Below, in pieces: positions 45,324 through 56,248 of a stretch of DNA of 64,000 nucleotides. The notes below the pieces were generated by a model. It made no database searches, was not told the DNA's origin, and saw nothing but the letters and a program-made list of their open reading frames with translations. Position 1 is the first letter of the stretch. Each line of letters starts with the position of its first letter. The translations under genes were made by a program, and so were the position numbers. The stretch spans positions 79,206,634 to 79,270,633 of the forward strand of contig CM066997.1 in NCBI GenBank assembly GCA_033977485.1. Reading direction: 5' to 3'. The DNA is from Hydrangea macrophylla (lineage: Eukaryota; Streptophyta; Magnoliopsida; Cornales; Hydrangeaceae).

Positions 45324-46938
45324 TGTAATACCTTGTATTTTCAAGTATATATTTATCCCTAGTACCTTTCCTAGCCTTTGGGTAAGTTTGCATCCCAATC
45401 GATTGGCATCATTTACAAATCGATTGCCACTTTTGAGAGTCTAATCGATTGCCTTATCCCAATCGATTGCTATTTCAATCGATTGGATGTTTTTCCAATT
45501 GATTGCCTTGCTGCCAAGTTTAATCAATGATGTGGCACATACCAATCGATTTGCACCTGGTACCAATCGATTGAGAGTAGCTGGAGTTGGCCACCTCGTT
45601 TGTTTTGTGTGGTTGTGATTGTTTTCCCCCTCCCTATATATACCCTCTCCCTTATACATATATATGTTTGTTGTGTGTGTGTGTGTTTGAGAGAGAGAGA
45701 TATATATATACTCTCAAATATATATACACACATATATATTATATATATACACACACACACACGCTCGGGTTAGAGAGAGAGGAGAAGAAGAAGAAGAAAA
45801 AAAGAAGAAGGAAGAGGAGAGGAGCGAGAGAGAAGAGACTGACAGAGAGAGAAGAAGGAAAGGAGAGAAAACTCACCATAGTCGCCGCTGCGGAGCTCGG
45901 GACGCTGTCACTGGAACGCCGGAGAGAGGTGAGTTTCATTAACTCACTCAAGGGTTGTTTTTGGGATGTTTGTATGTGTTTAATAACGTATATGGAAGAG
46001 GAAAGAATCCCCAATTTTTATATAAAAACCAGCAGTTTCTGATGAAGAAGACAGAGTCCAATCGATTGCCATTAGATCCAATCGATTGGATAGTTTCCCA
46101 ATCGATTGGCATAGTTTCTAATCGATTGGTATGTCAATCGATTGTCATTGTTTCCAATCAATTGCCATGGGTTCCAATCAATTACTATCCCAATCGATTG
46201 ACATTTTGTCCAATCGATTGGATAAGAGCAGAATGTTGTTTATATAATGTTATATGTTATGAGCTAGTTGTGATATACATGAGTTATTATTAATGGGTAG
46301 TTGTACCATGTATGATAGTGATATCTGGATATAATAATGGTCAGTACGAGGTATGTCAGAATTAGAATTATATGATGTTGATGTTCACATTATAATTGTT
46401 ATATGTTATTATTGATAAACTGAATAGTAAAACGAAACACAACTGCATGTTAATAATCAGTAATGAATAGATATGATGAATACAGAGCATGTGGTAATTC
46501 TTGTATCTAGAGTAATGCACTTCACGACATGTGGTCAGCATGCATAGGATATTAGTATGAAGAGATAAGAGAATACGATGAGAAATGGGATATTTATATG
46601 AATAGATGAGAAGAATACGATGATAAATGAGAACTGTAATTTATGTGGAATATGAGATATGTGTACTTTGGATCCGTGGGATCAATGGCTGACGAGTCAG
46701 GTGCACGTGGAATGGTTAGAGTTCCTAGTGCGCCTCTCGCTGTTGAAGACGTCCAGTGATGCATATGCACTGTTGAAGACATCCAGTGTACCGTTGACGA
46801 TTACGTCCGGCTAGTGCTCTAATCTATTCTCAGTTGTGTAAACGACCAGTGAGGGTATACACATCGTTGAAGACATCTGATGTGCCATTCTATTGTTTAC
46901 AGATAGGTGGTACCGTGTAGACGACCGTTGATTCGAGG
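45324..46938 (+). repeat. Partial Tekay-type LTR B
   Basis: Starts TGTAATACC. Exact palindromes at 45396, 45460, 45476 and 45564 (plus variants), TATA box at 45634, GA-rich leader, then a second palindrome cluster at 46060-46218 as in the 25023 LTR. Near 46740-46930 is a short repeat of GTTGAAGAC-TCCAGTG words. It ends where an unrelated LTR-like sequence starts. Confidence 0.72.
45634..45642 (+). promoter_or_regulatory. TATA box of LTR B
   Basis: CTATATATA beginning 61 bases after the last palindrome base (45573). Confidence 0.6.
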
Positions 46939-47768
46939 TGAAAAGTGCATATTTATATCGTATTACATGGTCTTTTATGCATACTTTTATCCCCAAAGTC
47001 CCTACTTTTAGGTGCATTCTAATAACAATGTTCTTTTTATTGTGTTAATGCTAAAACATATGTTTTTGCATTGTTTTATAGGTATTAGGATGTAAATCAA
47101 TGAAGTGGAGCTAAAGAAATGTGATTCTAGTGGATAGAACAACTGAAGCAGCTGGGAAAATGCCAATTTTTGACAATGAAGACTTCAGATTTGGAAGATT
47201 TTTCTAGAGATATGAAATGTAGATCTTTGAGTTACGGTCGCGTGGCCGCAAACGGGAGGTCAATCCGAGGTCCGAGTGAAAAGTTATGGCCATTCTTCCA
47301 TCAGTGCACAGAGTTGTCAAAATCAGAGAAGTTCAAGCGATTGAGGAGAGTTCAATCGATTGAACCTTCGATTGATCGAACTAAGCTCGATCGATCGAAC
47401 CTTATTTTCACCCAAAAGTTGCGTAAACTCTGCGGGAACCCTATATATAAGTCGTTTTGACGCCAGACGAAGGGAGGACGCTCCAGAACGCAGAAAATAG
47501 CAATTTAGGGTAGTTTTAGGGTTAGATTAGGAGTAGATTAGGTTAGATTCTTGTTTTTCTTCCTCTTTTCCATTGTTATATTGAAGATTATTGAAGATTC
47601 AAGTTGGTTATATGTTTATTACAAGTTATATTTAGATTATTCCAGGTTTTTCTTCTCCTTTTCTCTATTTCATTGTTTATTAGTTTACATGTTATGATTA
47701 CTCTAGTTTGTTATTCCTGTACTTGTTTATTCATGTTTCCGTAGTTTAGACGTTGGGAATATGTGATG
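46939..47768 (+). repeat. Unclassified LTR-like segment
   Basis: Begins TGAAAAGTGCATATTTA. Contains AAAAGTTATGGCCATTC, then a palindrome cluster (CAATCGATTG at 47354 and TCGATCGATCGA-like words to 47400), then a TATA box CTATATATAA at 47441, then a leader-like AT-rich stretch. It is interrupted by the Copia element at 47769. No second copy or internal region is visible, so LTR status is inferred from layout. Confidence 0.5.
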
Positions 47769-49100
47769 TGTTAGCCTTAAGGTATATTAAGGCATATTTA
47801 ATTATGTTTTGATGATGTCAAATATGCTATGATAATTACATGATTCATATTGATTCATTCTTTGTTATTATCATAGTCATTTTTATGCTCATATATAATC
47901 TCATGTATTAATATTGTATCAGTGTTTTAACATCTTTGTGTGCATGAGATTCAATTGATGTAGATCAAGATTACAAGGAGCTCAACAAGGATCATGCTTG
48001 AAGACTTGAAGATATTTCATCCTTGGTTGAAGTCTAGGACCATCATTGTAAGGCATCTTGATCTCACACTCTTAGGGGCTCAAACAAATGCTAAAAGTTA
48101 AAGTTTTGGAAACAAATTTTAAATGGGTCATCTTTAAAGAAATTCCCCAACCAATTGGAAAATAATTAATTGTTTAATCTTATATGGTTGGAAAGGTATT
48201 TGAATCTAGTTTCCAAAACATCAAACGGATCGAAAATCCGAGTTTTGTAGAGGGAGTTATGGCCATTTTAGTGGAGATGTGTCAGGCTGTCAAACAGGGA
48301 GGGGCAGTCGACGGAGGGCCCGATGCAGTCGACCGAAGTGAGCAGAATGCAAACAAAACCCTATGTAAACACATCTCAGTCGACTGCTTCAAGGACCAGT
48401 CGACTGCTTCAAGGTCCAGTCGACTGAATCAACCTGAAAAGGCATAACGGCTAGTTTTTTAAAGGGGCTTTTAATTACCAAACTTGCCACCAACGGCTAT
48501 AATCTTTCTTGGCCTATACATACATGTTTTCCCACACCATTTTATGTTGATCAATCAATTGGAAAACATCTATTTTAAACACACAACTTATTGATTCTAA
48601 ATCATTCACAATTGAGCCCTAGTTGTGTGAGTTTATCAATTTGCTCTAGCTTTCAATTGTAATCTTTGAGAGAGTGAATTGTAGTGAGCTTTAAATTGTA
48701 TTATCCACTCTATAAAGAGAGTTCAATTTGTATCAAATCAATTGTAAAGGTTGAGGGTTAGTAACCCTTGTATGCAAAGAAGAGGTGTTCTTCTTTGGGA
48801 GAGATCATAGGCTCTTGTAACGGTTTGGTGCACACCCGTAAGTGCTCCGGGAATGGTTTGGTCAACACCCGTAAGTAGATCGGATTAAAGGAATCCTCAA
48901 GAGGTGTTCTTGAGGGGTGGACGTAGGACGCGGGGTGCGATTGCCGAACCACTTGAAAAATCGGTTTGCAAGTATCTCTTCCTTATCTCTTTACATTATT
49001 GTTTGTGCTTGTGTTTAATTTGCAATTAAGTTTTTTAAAAGGTTAATTTCCGCTAAAACCTTATTCACCCCCCTCTAAGGTTTCCATATTTGGGCCAACA
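47769..49100 (+). repeat. 5' LTR of the gag-only Copia element
   Basis: 1332 bp, TGTTAGCC..GGGCCAACA. It carries the CAGTCGACTG array (48305-48426) and a TATA-like CTATACATA (48514). The 3' LTR has the better box CTATAAATA, so the two LTRs may differ in promoter strength. Confidence 0.93.
48305..48426. repeat. CAGTCGACTG palindrome array in the Copia LTR
   Basis: Exact copies at 48377, 48397 and 48417 in strict 20-bp register (separated by CTTCAAGGAC or CTTCAAGGTC), and decayed ones at 48305 and 48326. The 3' LTR repeats it at 51584-51705, where the first copy is still intact. Confidence 0.93.
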
Positions 49101-49102
49101 AT

Positions 49103-49114
49103 TGGTATCAAAGC
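49103..49114 (+). other. Primer binding site, tRNA-iMet type
   Basis: TGGTATCAAAGC, one mismatch from the standard TGGTATCAGAGC, two bases after the 5' LTR. Confidence 0.88.
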
Positions 49115-49164
49115 TTCGGCTCTTCTATTTTCAAAAGATTTTGAAAAATTTGAGTTAAGATCCA

Positions 49165-50187
49165 ATGGAAACCGACTCTTCTTACATTTATTATTGTGAG
49201 GGTCAATCAACATTAAGACCACCATGTTTTAACGGCTCAAACTATGCCTATTGGAAAAATAGAATGAGAATCTATATGATTTCTCAAGATTTTGATTTAT
49301 GGCAAATTGTGGTTAAAGGGCCTCATCTACCTACAAAAATTGAAAATGGTTTTTCTATTCAAAAGACGGTAGATGAATATAATGATGCCGATAAGAAACT
49401 CATAAAAATAAATGCTATGGCAATGAATTTATTATATTGTGGTTTAGACCCAAATGAATACAATAGAATTTCATCTTGCGAATCCGCAAAAGAAATTTGG
49501 GATAAACTTGAAAATGCTCATGAGGGAACAAGCCAAGTTAAAAAGTCTAAAATCAATTTGCTTGTTCAAACTTATGAAATGTTTAAAATGTTTCCATATG
49601 AATCTATTGGAGATATGTTTTCTCGTTTTACTATTCTTATTAATAACTTGAAAAACCTTGGTAAGGTTTATACTAATGAAGAAATGATTGAGAAAGTGCT
49701 TAGGTCTTTACCAAAGGATTGGCAACCAAAGGTCATGGCGGTTCGTGAAGCAAAGGAGCTTTCAACACTCTCCTTGGAAGAACTCATGGGTTCTCTCATA
49801 ACTCATGAAATGGAATTGGCCATCTTCGAAAGTGAAGACAATACATTGGAAGTAAAAGAGGCCAAAAGGGGAGACATGGCTTTAAAATCCTCAAGCTCAA
49901 AGAAAAAGAAGAAAGATGTTGAGAGTGATGAGGATGAGGAAATGACAAAGCTAACCCGAAAATTTGCAAAGTTTCTAAAGAAAGAAAAATCGGGAAAGAA
50001 GTCACCCAAGGAGGAAAAACACAAAAAGAAGACAATCAAGGCCACCAATAGTAGTTCCGAGAGCGAATCATCGGACGACGACTCAAATGGTAAAGAGATT
50101 GTCAATCTTTGCCTCATGACGTTGGAAAGGGCCTCTCCGACCACCTCAGCAAATGGAGCATCCAAGAAATGCTTGGACAAAGGTTAA
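49165..50187 (+). CDS. Copia Gag (UBN2/DUF4219 type), intact, no zinc knuckle (340 aa)
   Basis: Capsid protein. The N-terminus has the family signature PPCFNGSNYAYWKNRMRIYM (residues about 19-38). The helical Gag core follows, with AKEIWDKLENAHEGTSQVKK and MFSRFTILINNLKNLGK. After about residue 240 there is a Lys/Asp/Ser-rich tail (SSSSKKKKKDVESDEDEE). The frame ends before any CCHC knuckle, which full-length relatives carry next. No frameshift or stop, so the protein is probably still expressible. The start at 49165 is 65 bp after the LTR and fits the family. Without a knuckle, RNA packaging would need another domain or a helper Gag; this is inferred. Confidence 0.93.
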   Translation: METDSSYIYYCEGQSTLRPPCFNGSNYAYWKNRMRIYMISQDFDLWQIVVKGPHLPTKIENGFSIQKTVDEYNDADKKLIKINAMAMNLLYCGLDPNEYNRISSCESAKEIWDKLENAHEGTSQVKKSKINLLVQTYEMFKMFPYESIGDMFSRFTILINNLKNLGKVYTNEEMIEKVLRSLPKDWQPKVMAVREAKELSTLSLEELMGSLITHEMELAIFESEDNTLEVKEAKRGDMALKSSSSKKKKKDVESDEDEEMTKLTRKFAKFLKKEKSGKKSPKEEKHKKKTIKATNSSSESESSDDDSNGKEIVNLCLMTLERASPTTSANGASKKCLDKG

Positions 50188-51047
50188 GTATTGATTTGGT
50201 AATGGTAGGTTAGTAGGTAATTTTGTTTTGATTTGTTTTCATCATCTTACTTAATTTTGTTTTAATTGATTTCATATCATACTCTTATTTGTTTCAAATC
50301 ATCATGCTCTTGATATTGCTTATTTGAAAAATGATGATATGTTTTTTGTTTGATTAGACAGTTTTTAGAATGATTAAACAAAATGATGTTTTGTGAATCA
50401 TTCAAATTTTTGCTGCTGAACTGTCATTTTTATGAACTGCTGATCAAAGCAGTCGACTGGTACCCCGACACAGTCGACTGATTTAGCTGTGAGGCTTTGA
50501 ATTTTTTTTTTCTGCATTGTTAAGTCGACTGAGGCGTCGACTGTTTTTGCACAACTTAATCCCTGCCCACTCCCGTCGACTGATCCGACTGAATATTTGT
50601 TTTTTTCATTTATTTTGAGTTCTCCAACATTATTATTGGTATCTTTTGGAAGAATATGCTCTCTATTTATATCTTTTCGTATCCTTTATCATTGCACATA
50701 CTTAGGGGGAGCACTTTCATGTTTCTTTAGCTCACATGTGGTTATATTTGTTTATTTTTGGTATCATATTGGCCTTTTGATTTGTATGCCTATTGTGAGG
50801 GGGAGCTTTGTATTTTATCCCCAAATCTTTTTGATAATGTCAAAGGGGGAGAAATATGAGAAGTATTGGGGAGAAGTATTTGGGTAGTAATCATTCATGT
50901 TCTTTAACATGATATGATATCTTTTATGAATCATTCATGTTCTTTAACATATGATATCTTTTATGAATGATAATATGAAAATGACCAAATATGCTTATAT
51001 TGGTATATCCTTCATTGGTTGTTTGCCATCATCAAAAAGGGGGAGAT
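50188..51047 (+). other. Non-coding 3' internal region with CAGTCGACTG copies
   Basis: No pol. Contains CAGTCGACTG near 50451 and 50471 and four related GTCGACTG words to 50590, the same palindrome as in the LTR. Farther on is the typical Copia tail with repeated AGGGGGA purine tracts (50704, 50799, 50845 and 51036), the last being the likely polypurine tract. Confidence 0.78.
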
Positions 51048-52040
51048 TGTTAGCCTTAAGGTATATTAAGGCATATTTAATTATGTTTTGATGATGTCAA
51101 ATATGCTATGATAATTACATGATTCATATTGATTCATTCTTTGTTATTATCATAGTCATTTTTATGCTCATATATAATCTCATGTATTAATATTGTATCA
51201 GTGTTTTAACATCTTTGTGTGCATGAGATTCAATTGATGTAGATCAAGATTACAAGGAGCTCAACAAGGATCATGCTTGAAGACTTGAAGATATTTCATC
51301 CTTGGTTGAAGTCTAGGACCATCATTGTAAGGCATCTTGATCTCACACTCTTAGGGGCTCAAACAAATGCTAAAAGTTAAAGTTTTGGAAACAAATTTTA
51401 AATGGGTCATCTTTAAAGAAATTCCCCAACCAATTGGAAAATAATTAATTGTTTAATCTTATATGGTTGGAAAGGTATTTGAATCTAGTTTCCAAAACAT
51501 CAAACGGATCGAAAATCCGAGTTTTGTAGAGGGAGTTATGGCCATTTTAGTGGAGATGTGTCAGGCTGTCAAACAGGGAGGGGCAGTCGACTGAGGGCCC
51601 GATGCAGTCGACCGAAGTGAGCAGAATGCAAACAAAACCCTATGTAAACACATCTCAGTCGACTGCTTCAAGGACCAGTCGACTGCTTCAAGGTCCAGTC
51701 GACTGAATCAACCTGAAAAGGCATAACGGCTAGTTTTTTAAAGGGGCTTTTAATTACCAAACTTGCCACCAACGGCTATAATCTTTCTTGGCCTATAAAT
51801 ATATGTTTTCCCACACCGTTTTATGTTGATCAATCAATTGGAAAACATCTATTTTAAACACACAACTTGTTGATTCTAAATCATTCACAATTGAGCCCTA
51901 GTTGTGTGAGTTTATCAATTTGCTCTAGCTTTCAATTGTAATCTTTGAGAGAGTGAATTGTAGTGAGCTTTAAATTGTATTATCCACTCTATAAAGAGAG
52001 TTCAATTTGTATCAAATCAATTGTAAAGGTTGAGGGTTAG
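51048..52040 (+). repeat. 3' LTR of the gag-only Copia element, truncated
   Basis: 993 bp collinear with 47769-48761. Cut after gttag by the Ogre-like element; the remaining 339 bp should lie beyond the window. Its TATA box is CTATAAATA at 51793. Confidence 0.93.
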
Positions 52041-55000
52041 TGTGGACACCGGAATCGGACCACTTCTCTTGTTCGAGATTGCTTTGAAAAGGAATTGAAT
52101 CAAAGAAAGAAAACGAAAGGTCTGTTGAAAACAGATACAGAGTCGCCACTTGGTCTTTAAGGAACCAAGAAACCTAATTTTGACTCACCCAAGCGGATAA
52201 GGGCACCGGCCCTTCATCACCAAAGAACTTGGTTCGGGGTTTTGGTACGAGAGAGGAAGGAGCCTTTGTCGCGACTAAAACACCCTCAACTCGCCCCGTC
52301 TTTCGACGGGCCTCAATTAGCATCCAAACAATCATCTTATACTATGTATGGTTCGACAAATAATACTATGATAGTATATTACATCACATAAGGAGATTTG
52401 AAATGGAAGATCTAAAGATAAGATATCATTCATAAGATCTAAGCCAAATATCACACAATGCAAAGTGAAAGATCACACAAATAAACCTAGGAAAAATCGT
52501 CTAATCATGTATCAGATAATAAAGTTTTCCTAATCTAAAGGGACATGAATTGTTCTTGAAACAAATAAACAAAGAAATCAAAATATGCTTAACAAGCTAG
52601 TATGATGCATGTTATTCTTTGAGAAAAGAAGATCTCTCAATCCCCGGGAAGGATGAGAAAGGATGATTAGATCAAAGGGGAAGCATGAATGTGTGATCCA
52701 GTTCATTCCTTGTAATCTCCTTGGATTAAGAGTTACAAAAACCCCAAATCTTGCATGAATGCAATGTATGTATTTAAAATGTGCAAAGGTTGTAGTGTGT
52801 TTTGTGTACATGGATTTCTAGAATGACTTAGAAGTCTAAAATGTGTATGAATGAATGAATGAAATTAACATAGGATGTGTACAAATGTAGTATGAACTAC
52901 TTCCTAAGATATGAACTAATTTGGAATGCATATGAGCATCAAATCAAAGAATGAAAGTTGAAATGTACTTGCTGTGAATAGTGGACAGAACAGTAGCATG
53001 ATCTTTTGGAATTTGAAAAGAGGGGTTAGGAATGTTTTCAATGCATGATTTTTTATGGAGATGTTCCTTATTGTGTCTAGAACACAACCCAAAAGGCCAA
53101 TCTTGAATAGCTATCACAGATTGAGAGAAATTATATAAACAATAGAGGTCACTCAGAAACAGAGTTCGTACTGTCGACTGAAATGTTAGAAAATCTTAGA
53201 AAATGAAAAAGAATGATCTAGAGGCTCATTTTATACGGAAAGTTCCCTAAGACATTGAATTTTAAGGGAAAAATAAGTTAGGACCACTCCTTTTGGAAAA
53301 GGTTTCTGGAAAAGAGGTCGTAAGTTGACCTAGCTGCTGTGACAGCAAAGACAGAATGTCTGGAAGGAATGTTTGGGTCCAAATGGACCATTTTCAAGTA
53401 CTTCCAAGTCAAGCCAAAAATCATGGGTGTTCTATAGTGAGTTAGAAAGACTTTCCAAGTGGTCTTGCATTCATACATTGAGTATTGAACTCAAAATAAT
53501 TTCTTGAAGTTAAATGACTCACTGTTTTGAGGGTCTTGAGAAAAACAAGGTTTATTTCTTGAAATCAAAATGAGGGGTTTAAGAGGGGGGTTTTGAAATG
53601 AGGGTTTTGAAAGTATACTTCCAGATCTTGGATGAATATTCTAACCACTTGGAATATCAATTCCTAACTTATTTCAAGAACTTCCCAAGTATTTGCAAAC
53701 CATGGTTTTATTTGGAAATCAAACTCAAGAATCTATGGGAGTATGATACATGAGAGGATGGATGATACATGATATGATATAGCATGCTAAAAGTGGTAAA
53801 AAACATGTGCATGGGATATGGGTTCATCTAGATACAAGAGAGTGTTGCATCAAAGTTTGAAAGCCAAAAAGTGAAATGCTGTGAATAGTGGACAGACTGT
53901 ATGAATTACTTTGTAACATTATAATGGGAGGTCAAACGTGCCTAGGAAAATATGAGAATAATTAGAGATCATACTTATTGTGTCTAGAAAATAACCCAAA
54001 AAGCCAAACATCAATAGCTATCACAGATTAAAAGAAATAAATCAGAATGTACACATGATTCAGAAACAAAAGCTGTACTGTTGACTGATTTTGTATGATT
54101 TTTCATAAATCAAAGAAAAGTTTTATGATGACCCATTATATACCAAAAGTTTCCTAAGACACCCAAGTTTTATAAAATAAATAGAAAAGATATATGTACA
54201 GTGATGAAAATATCCAGAATAAGTGCAAGAAGTTGGGTGAACATTCTGTGAGAATAGAGGCAGATTATGAATATTAACTTCTCACATCCAAAACAAATAC
54301 TTTCAAATCTCTATAATTGATGGGAAAAATCAGAGACAAAATATGATGTCTTAGGAAGATTTTCCAAGTGGTTTCAGCATCATAACTCAAGTATTTAATT
54401 CAAAACAAATCTTTGAATCTGAACAGCTCACTGTTTTGGATCATTCTTGAAGAAAATGGATTTGGGTTTGAAATAGAGTTTGAGTTCTTGATTGGGGGTT
54501 TTGAAATAGATGTTCAAAGCATGAACTTAAACTCTTGAGATGACCATGTGACCACTTAGAACCTCATCCAACCTTGAATCATCAAAGAACTCCCAATATT
54601 ATTGGAGAGATTCATTTTTATTTTGAACATAACTTCAAGAATACCTTGAAGGTATTGAAGTTATGATCATCATCTATCAAACATGTTTTTGAGGTCAAGA
54701 GCTACTATCCATAAGGATTCACTCACCTCAAACTTCATGTCATCATTTAGATGATGATGAACTAGTAAGTAAATAAAGAAAAGTTAAAAAGAAATGAGGT
54801 AAAAAGAGATGAATATTGTATAAACAAGCAAGTAAATAATGATCAATAGATGATAATCAATATGATTTTGGACTTGTAGCTTGGTGTTTCACTCATAGAT
54901 TTTGACATTTGGACATGAAAGTAGCTTCCTAACTCAAGAATGCTCAAGAATGGTGATTGGGTATATTGATGATGAAGTATATAGAAAAATGGTGGAGGAA

Positions 55001-55143
55001 AACAAGATTAGAACTCACTTTGATTGGAAAAAATGGAAGAAGAAGACTACTTCTTCTCTTTCTCTCTCTATATTTCCCTAGAGTTTCTTCCTAAGCTTTC
55101 TCTAAGCTTCCATGTCTCTCCCCTAAATGGAAGTAAATGGCTT

Positions 55144-55153
55144 CTTTTATAGG
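55144..55153 (-). promoter_or_regulatory. TATA box of the Ogre-like LTR
   Basis: Minus-strand CCTATAAAAG, about 155 bp downstream of the GCCGCGGC pair. Confidence 0.6.
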
Positions 55154-55308
55154 CAAAGGAGGGGTGGTAAATGGAGTTTTAAAAAGTTTAAAATGGTCTC
55201 CCATTGGTCCAAAATAAGCTGGGAATCAAAACTACGTCGTTTTGGTTTTTAATATATCAAATTGGACCCCCAAAATAAATTACAAAAACTCACTGTTCTG
55301 GAGGGGAG

Positions 55309-55343
55309 TGCCGCGGCGGCAGTGGGCCAGTGCCGCGGCGGCA
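55309..55343. repeat. TGCCGCGGCGGCA pair in the Ogre-like LTR
   Basis: Two exact 13-mers 22 bp apart, each centred on the palindrome GCCGCGGC, in otherwise AT-rich DNA upstream of the LTR's TATA box. Confidence 0.85.
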
Positions 55344-56232
55344 CTGCTCCTCCCTTCGTCCAGATAATGCTGTTTAGGCCCCCTGAAGTTTCGGTATTCG
55401 CGAAAAGGCCCTATTTCGTCCGAAATTCACAGAAAATGCGTACGAACTCCAAATTGAGGTTGTGATATACCGTTGGAAAGGTAATGGAGTCCACTTTACA
55501 TAAAAAATAGTTTGGGGATAGGTCACTTTGAAAAGTTTTACGGTATTCGCGATAAAAGCCGATTTGATCGCCTTTTCTGGCTTTGGAAATTCATAATAAA
55601 TTCGTTTTAAATCCAGAAATTACGTGCGATATACCGTTGGAAAGCTATTGACCTCTAGTATCCATGAAAAATGTTTGAAAATTATTTTGGTGCCCTGGTT
55701 CCAAAGTCAAATTCTGGTCAAACTGGTCAAACCTGGGATTCCCGGGAAGTTCTGGAAATCTCCGGGAGTTCCCAGGAGCTGACGTTCTCGCTCGATTTTC
55801 TTTTGGAACTTGTTTTAACACTTATCTTATGATTTAAAATGATTCTGGTGAATTCGGATGATTTCGGTCAAACTTGATCAAACATGGTCAAACCTGGTCA
55901 AACCTTGGTCAAACCTAGTCAAACCTTGGTCAAACCGGTCAACAGGGACTTTCCGGGAACTTCCGGGACTTCCGGGGATCTCTGGGAGCTGACGATTTCA
56001 TCCGATTTTTCTTAAAAACTCATTTTATCATTTTTCTTACGACGTAGCATGTTGTCAGAACTTTGGGACCAAATCTGGGAATTTTCGGGCTTTCAGGGGC
56101 ATTTTGGTCATTCTGAGCATTCTGAGAGATAGAGCTGACTTCCGAGAGTCCTTTTGAGTCTTTTACGATCATTGTGAACCACCAAGCTATGGGTCTCCTA
56201 AATCTGATAGCCGACAAAATGGGGTGTCTACA

Positions 56233-56248
56233 GTTTGCCCCTCTTTGG
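56233..56248 (-). other. Polypurine tract of the Ogre-like element
   Basis: Minus-strand CCAAAGAGGGGCAAAC directly precedes the LTR. The words AGGGGCAAAC recur in the array at 60125-60345. Confidence 0.72.

Larger units (their letters stand above)
47769..52040 (+). mobile_element. Gag-only Copia element (non-autonomous, young)
   Basis: 5' LTR 47769-49100, tRNA-Met primer site 49103-49114, intact gag 49165-50187, non-coding 50188-51047, polypurine tract AAAAAGGGGGAGA before the 3' LTR at 51048. The 3' LTR is cut at 52040 by the Ogre-like element. Only about five substitutions separate the LTRs over 993 bp and no indels, so it moved recently. The internal region is under 2 kb and lacks protease, integrase and reverse transcriptase. 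The AGGGGGAGA tract and gag type suggest the SIRE/Maximus side of Copia; this is inferred. Confidence 0.92.
52041..56232 (-). repeat. 3' LTR of the Ogre-like element
   Basis: 4192 bp, inferred from TG..CA ends with a 10-bp imperfect inverted repeat at the termini and the adjacent purine tract; the partner LTR is not visible. It contains two long, diverged internal duplicates (52970-53480 against 53870-54440, sharing AAATGCTGTGAATAGTGGAC), a GGTCAAAC repeat at 55715-55945 and a GC-rich palindrome pair at 55309-55343. Confidence 0.75.

Noticed and set aside
45587..46042. 151-residue plus frame across LTR B
   Set aside because: Spans TATA box, microsatellite and leader; composition reflects repeats.
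46594..47017. Short minus frames with His/Ser-rich peptides
   Set aside because: Translations of the short GTTGAAGAC repeat in LTR B; no domain.
48184..48447. 87-residue frame in the Copia LTR
   Set aside because: Runs through the promoter-side palindrome array; the 3' LTR copy shows no selection and no start context.
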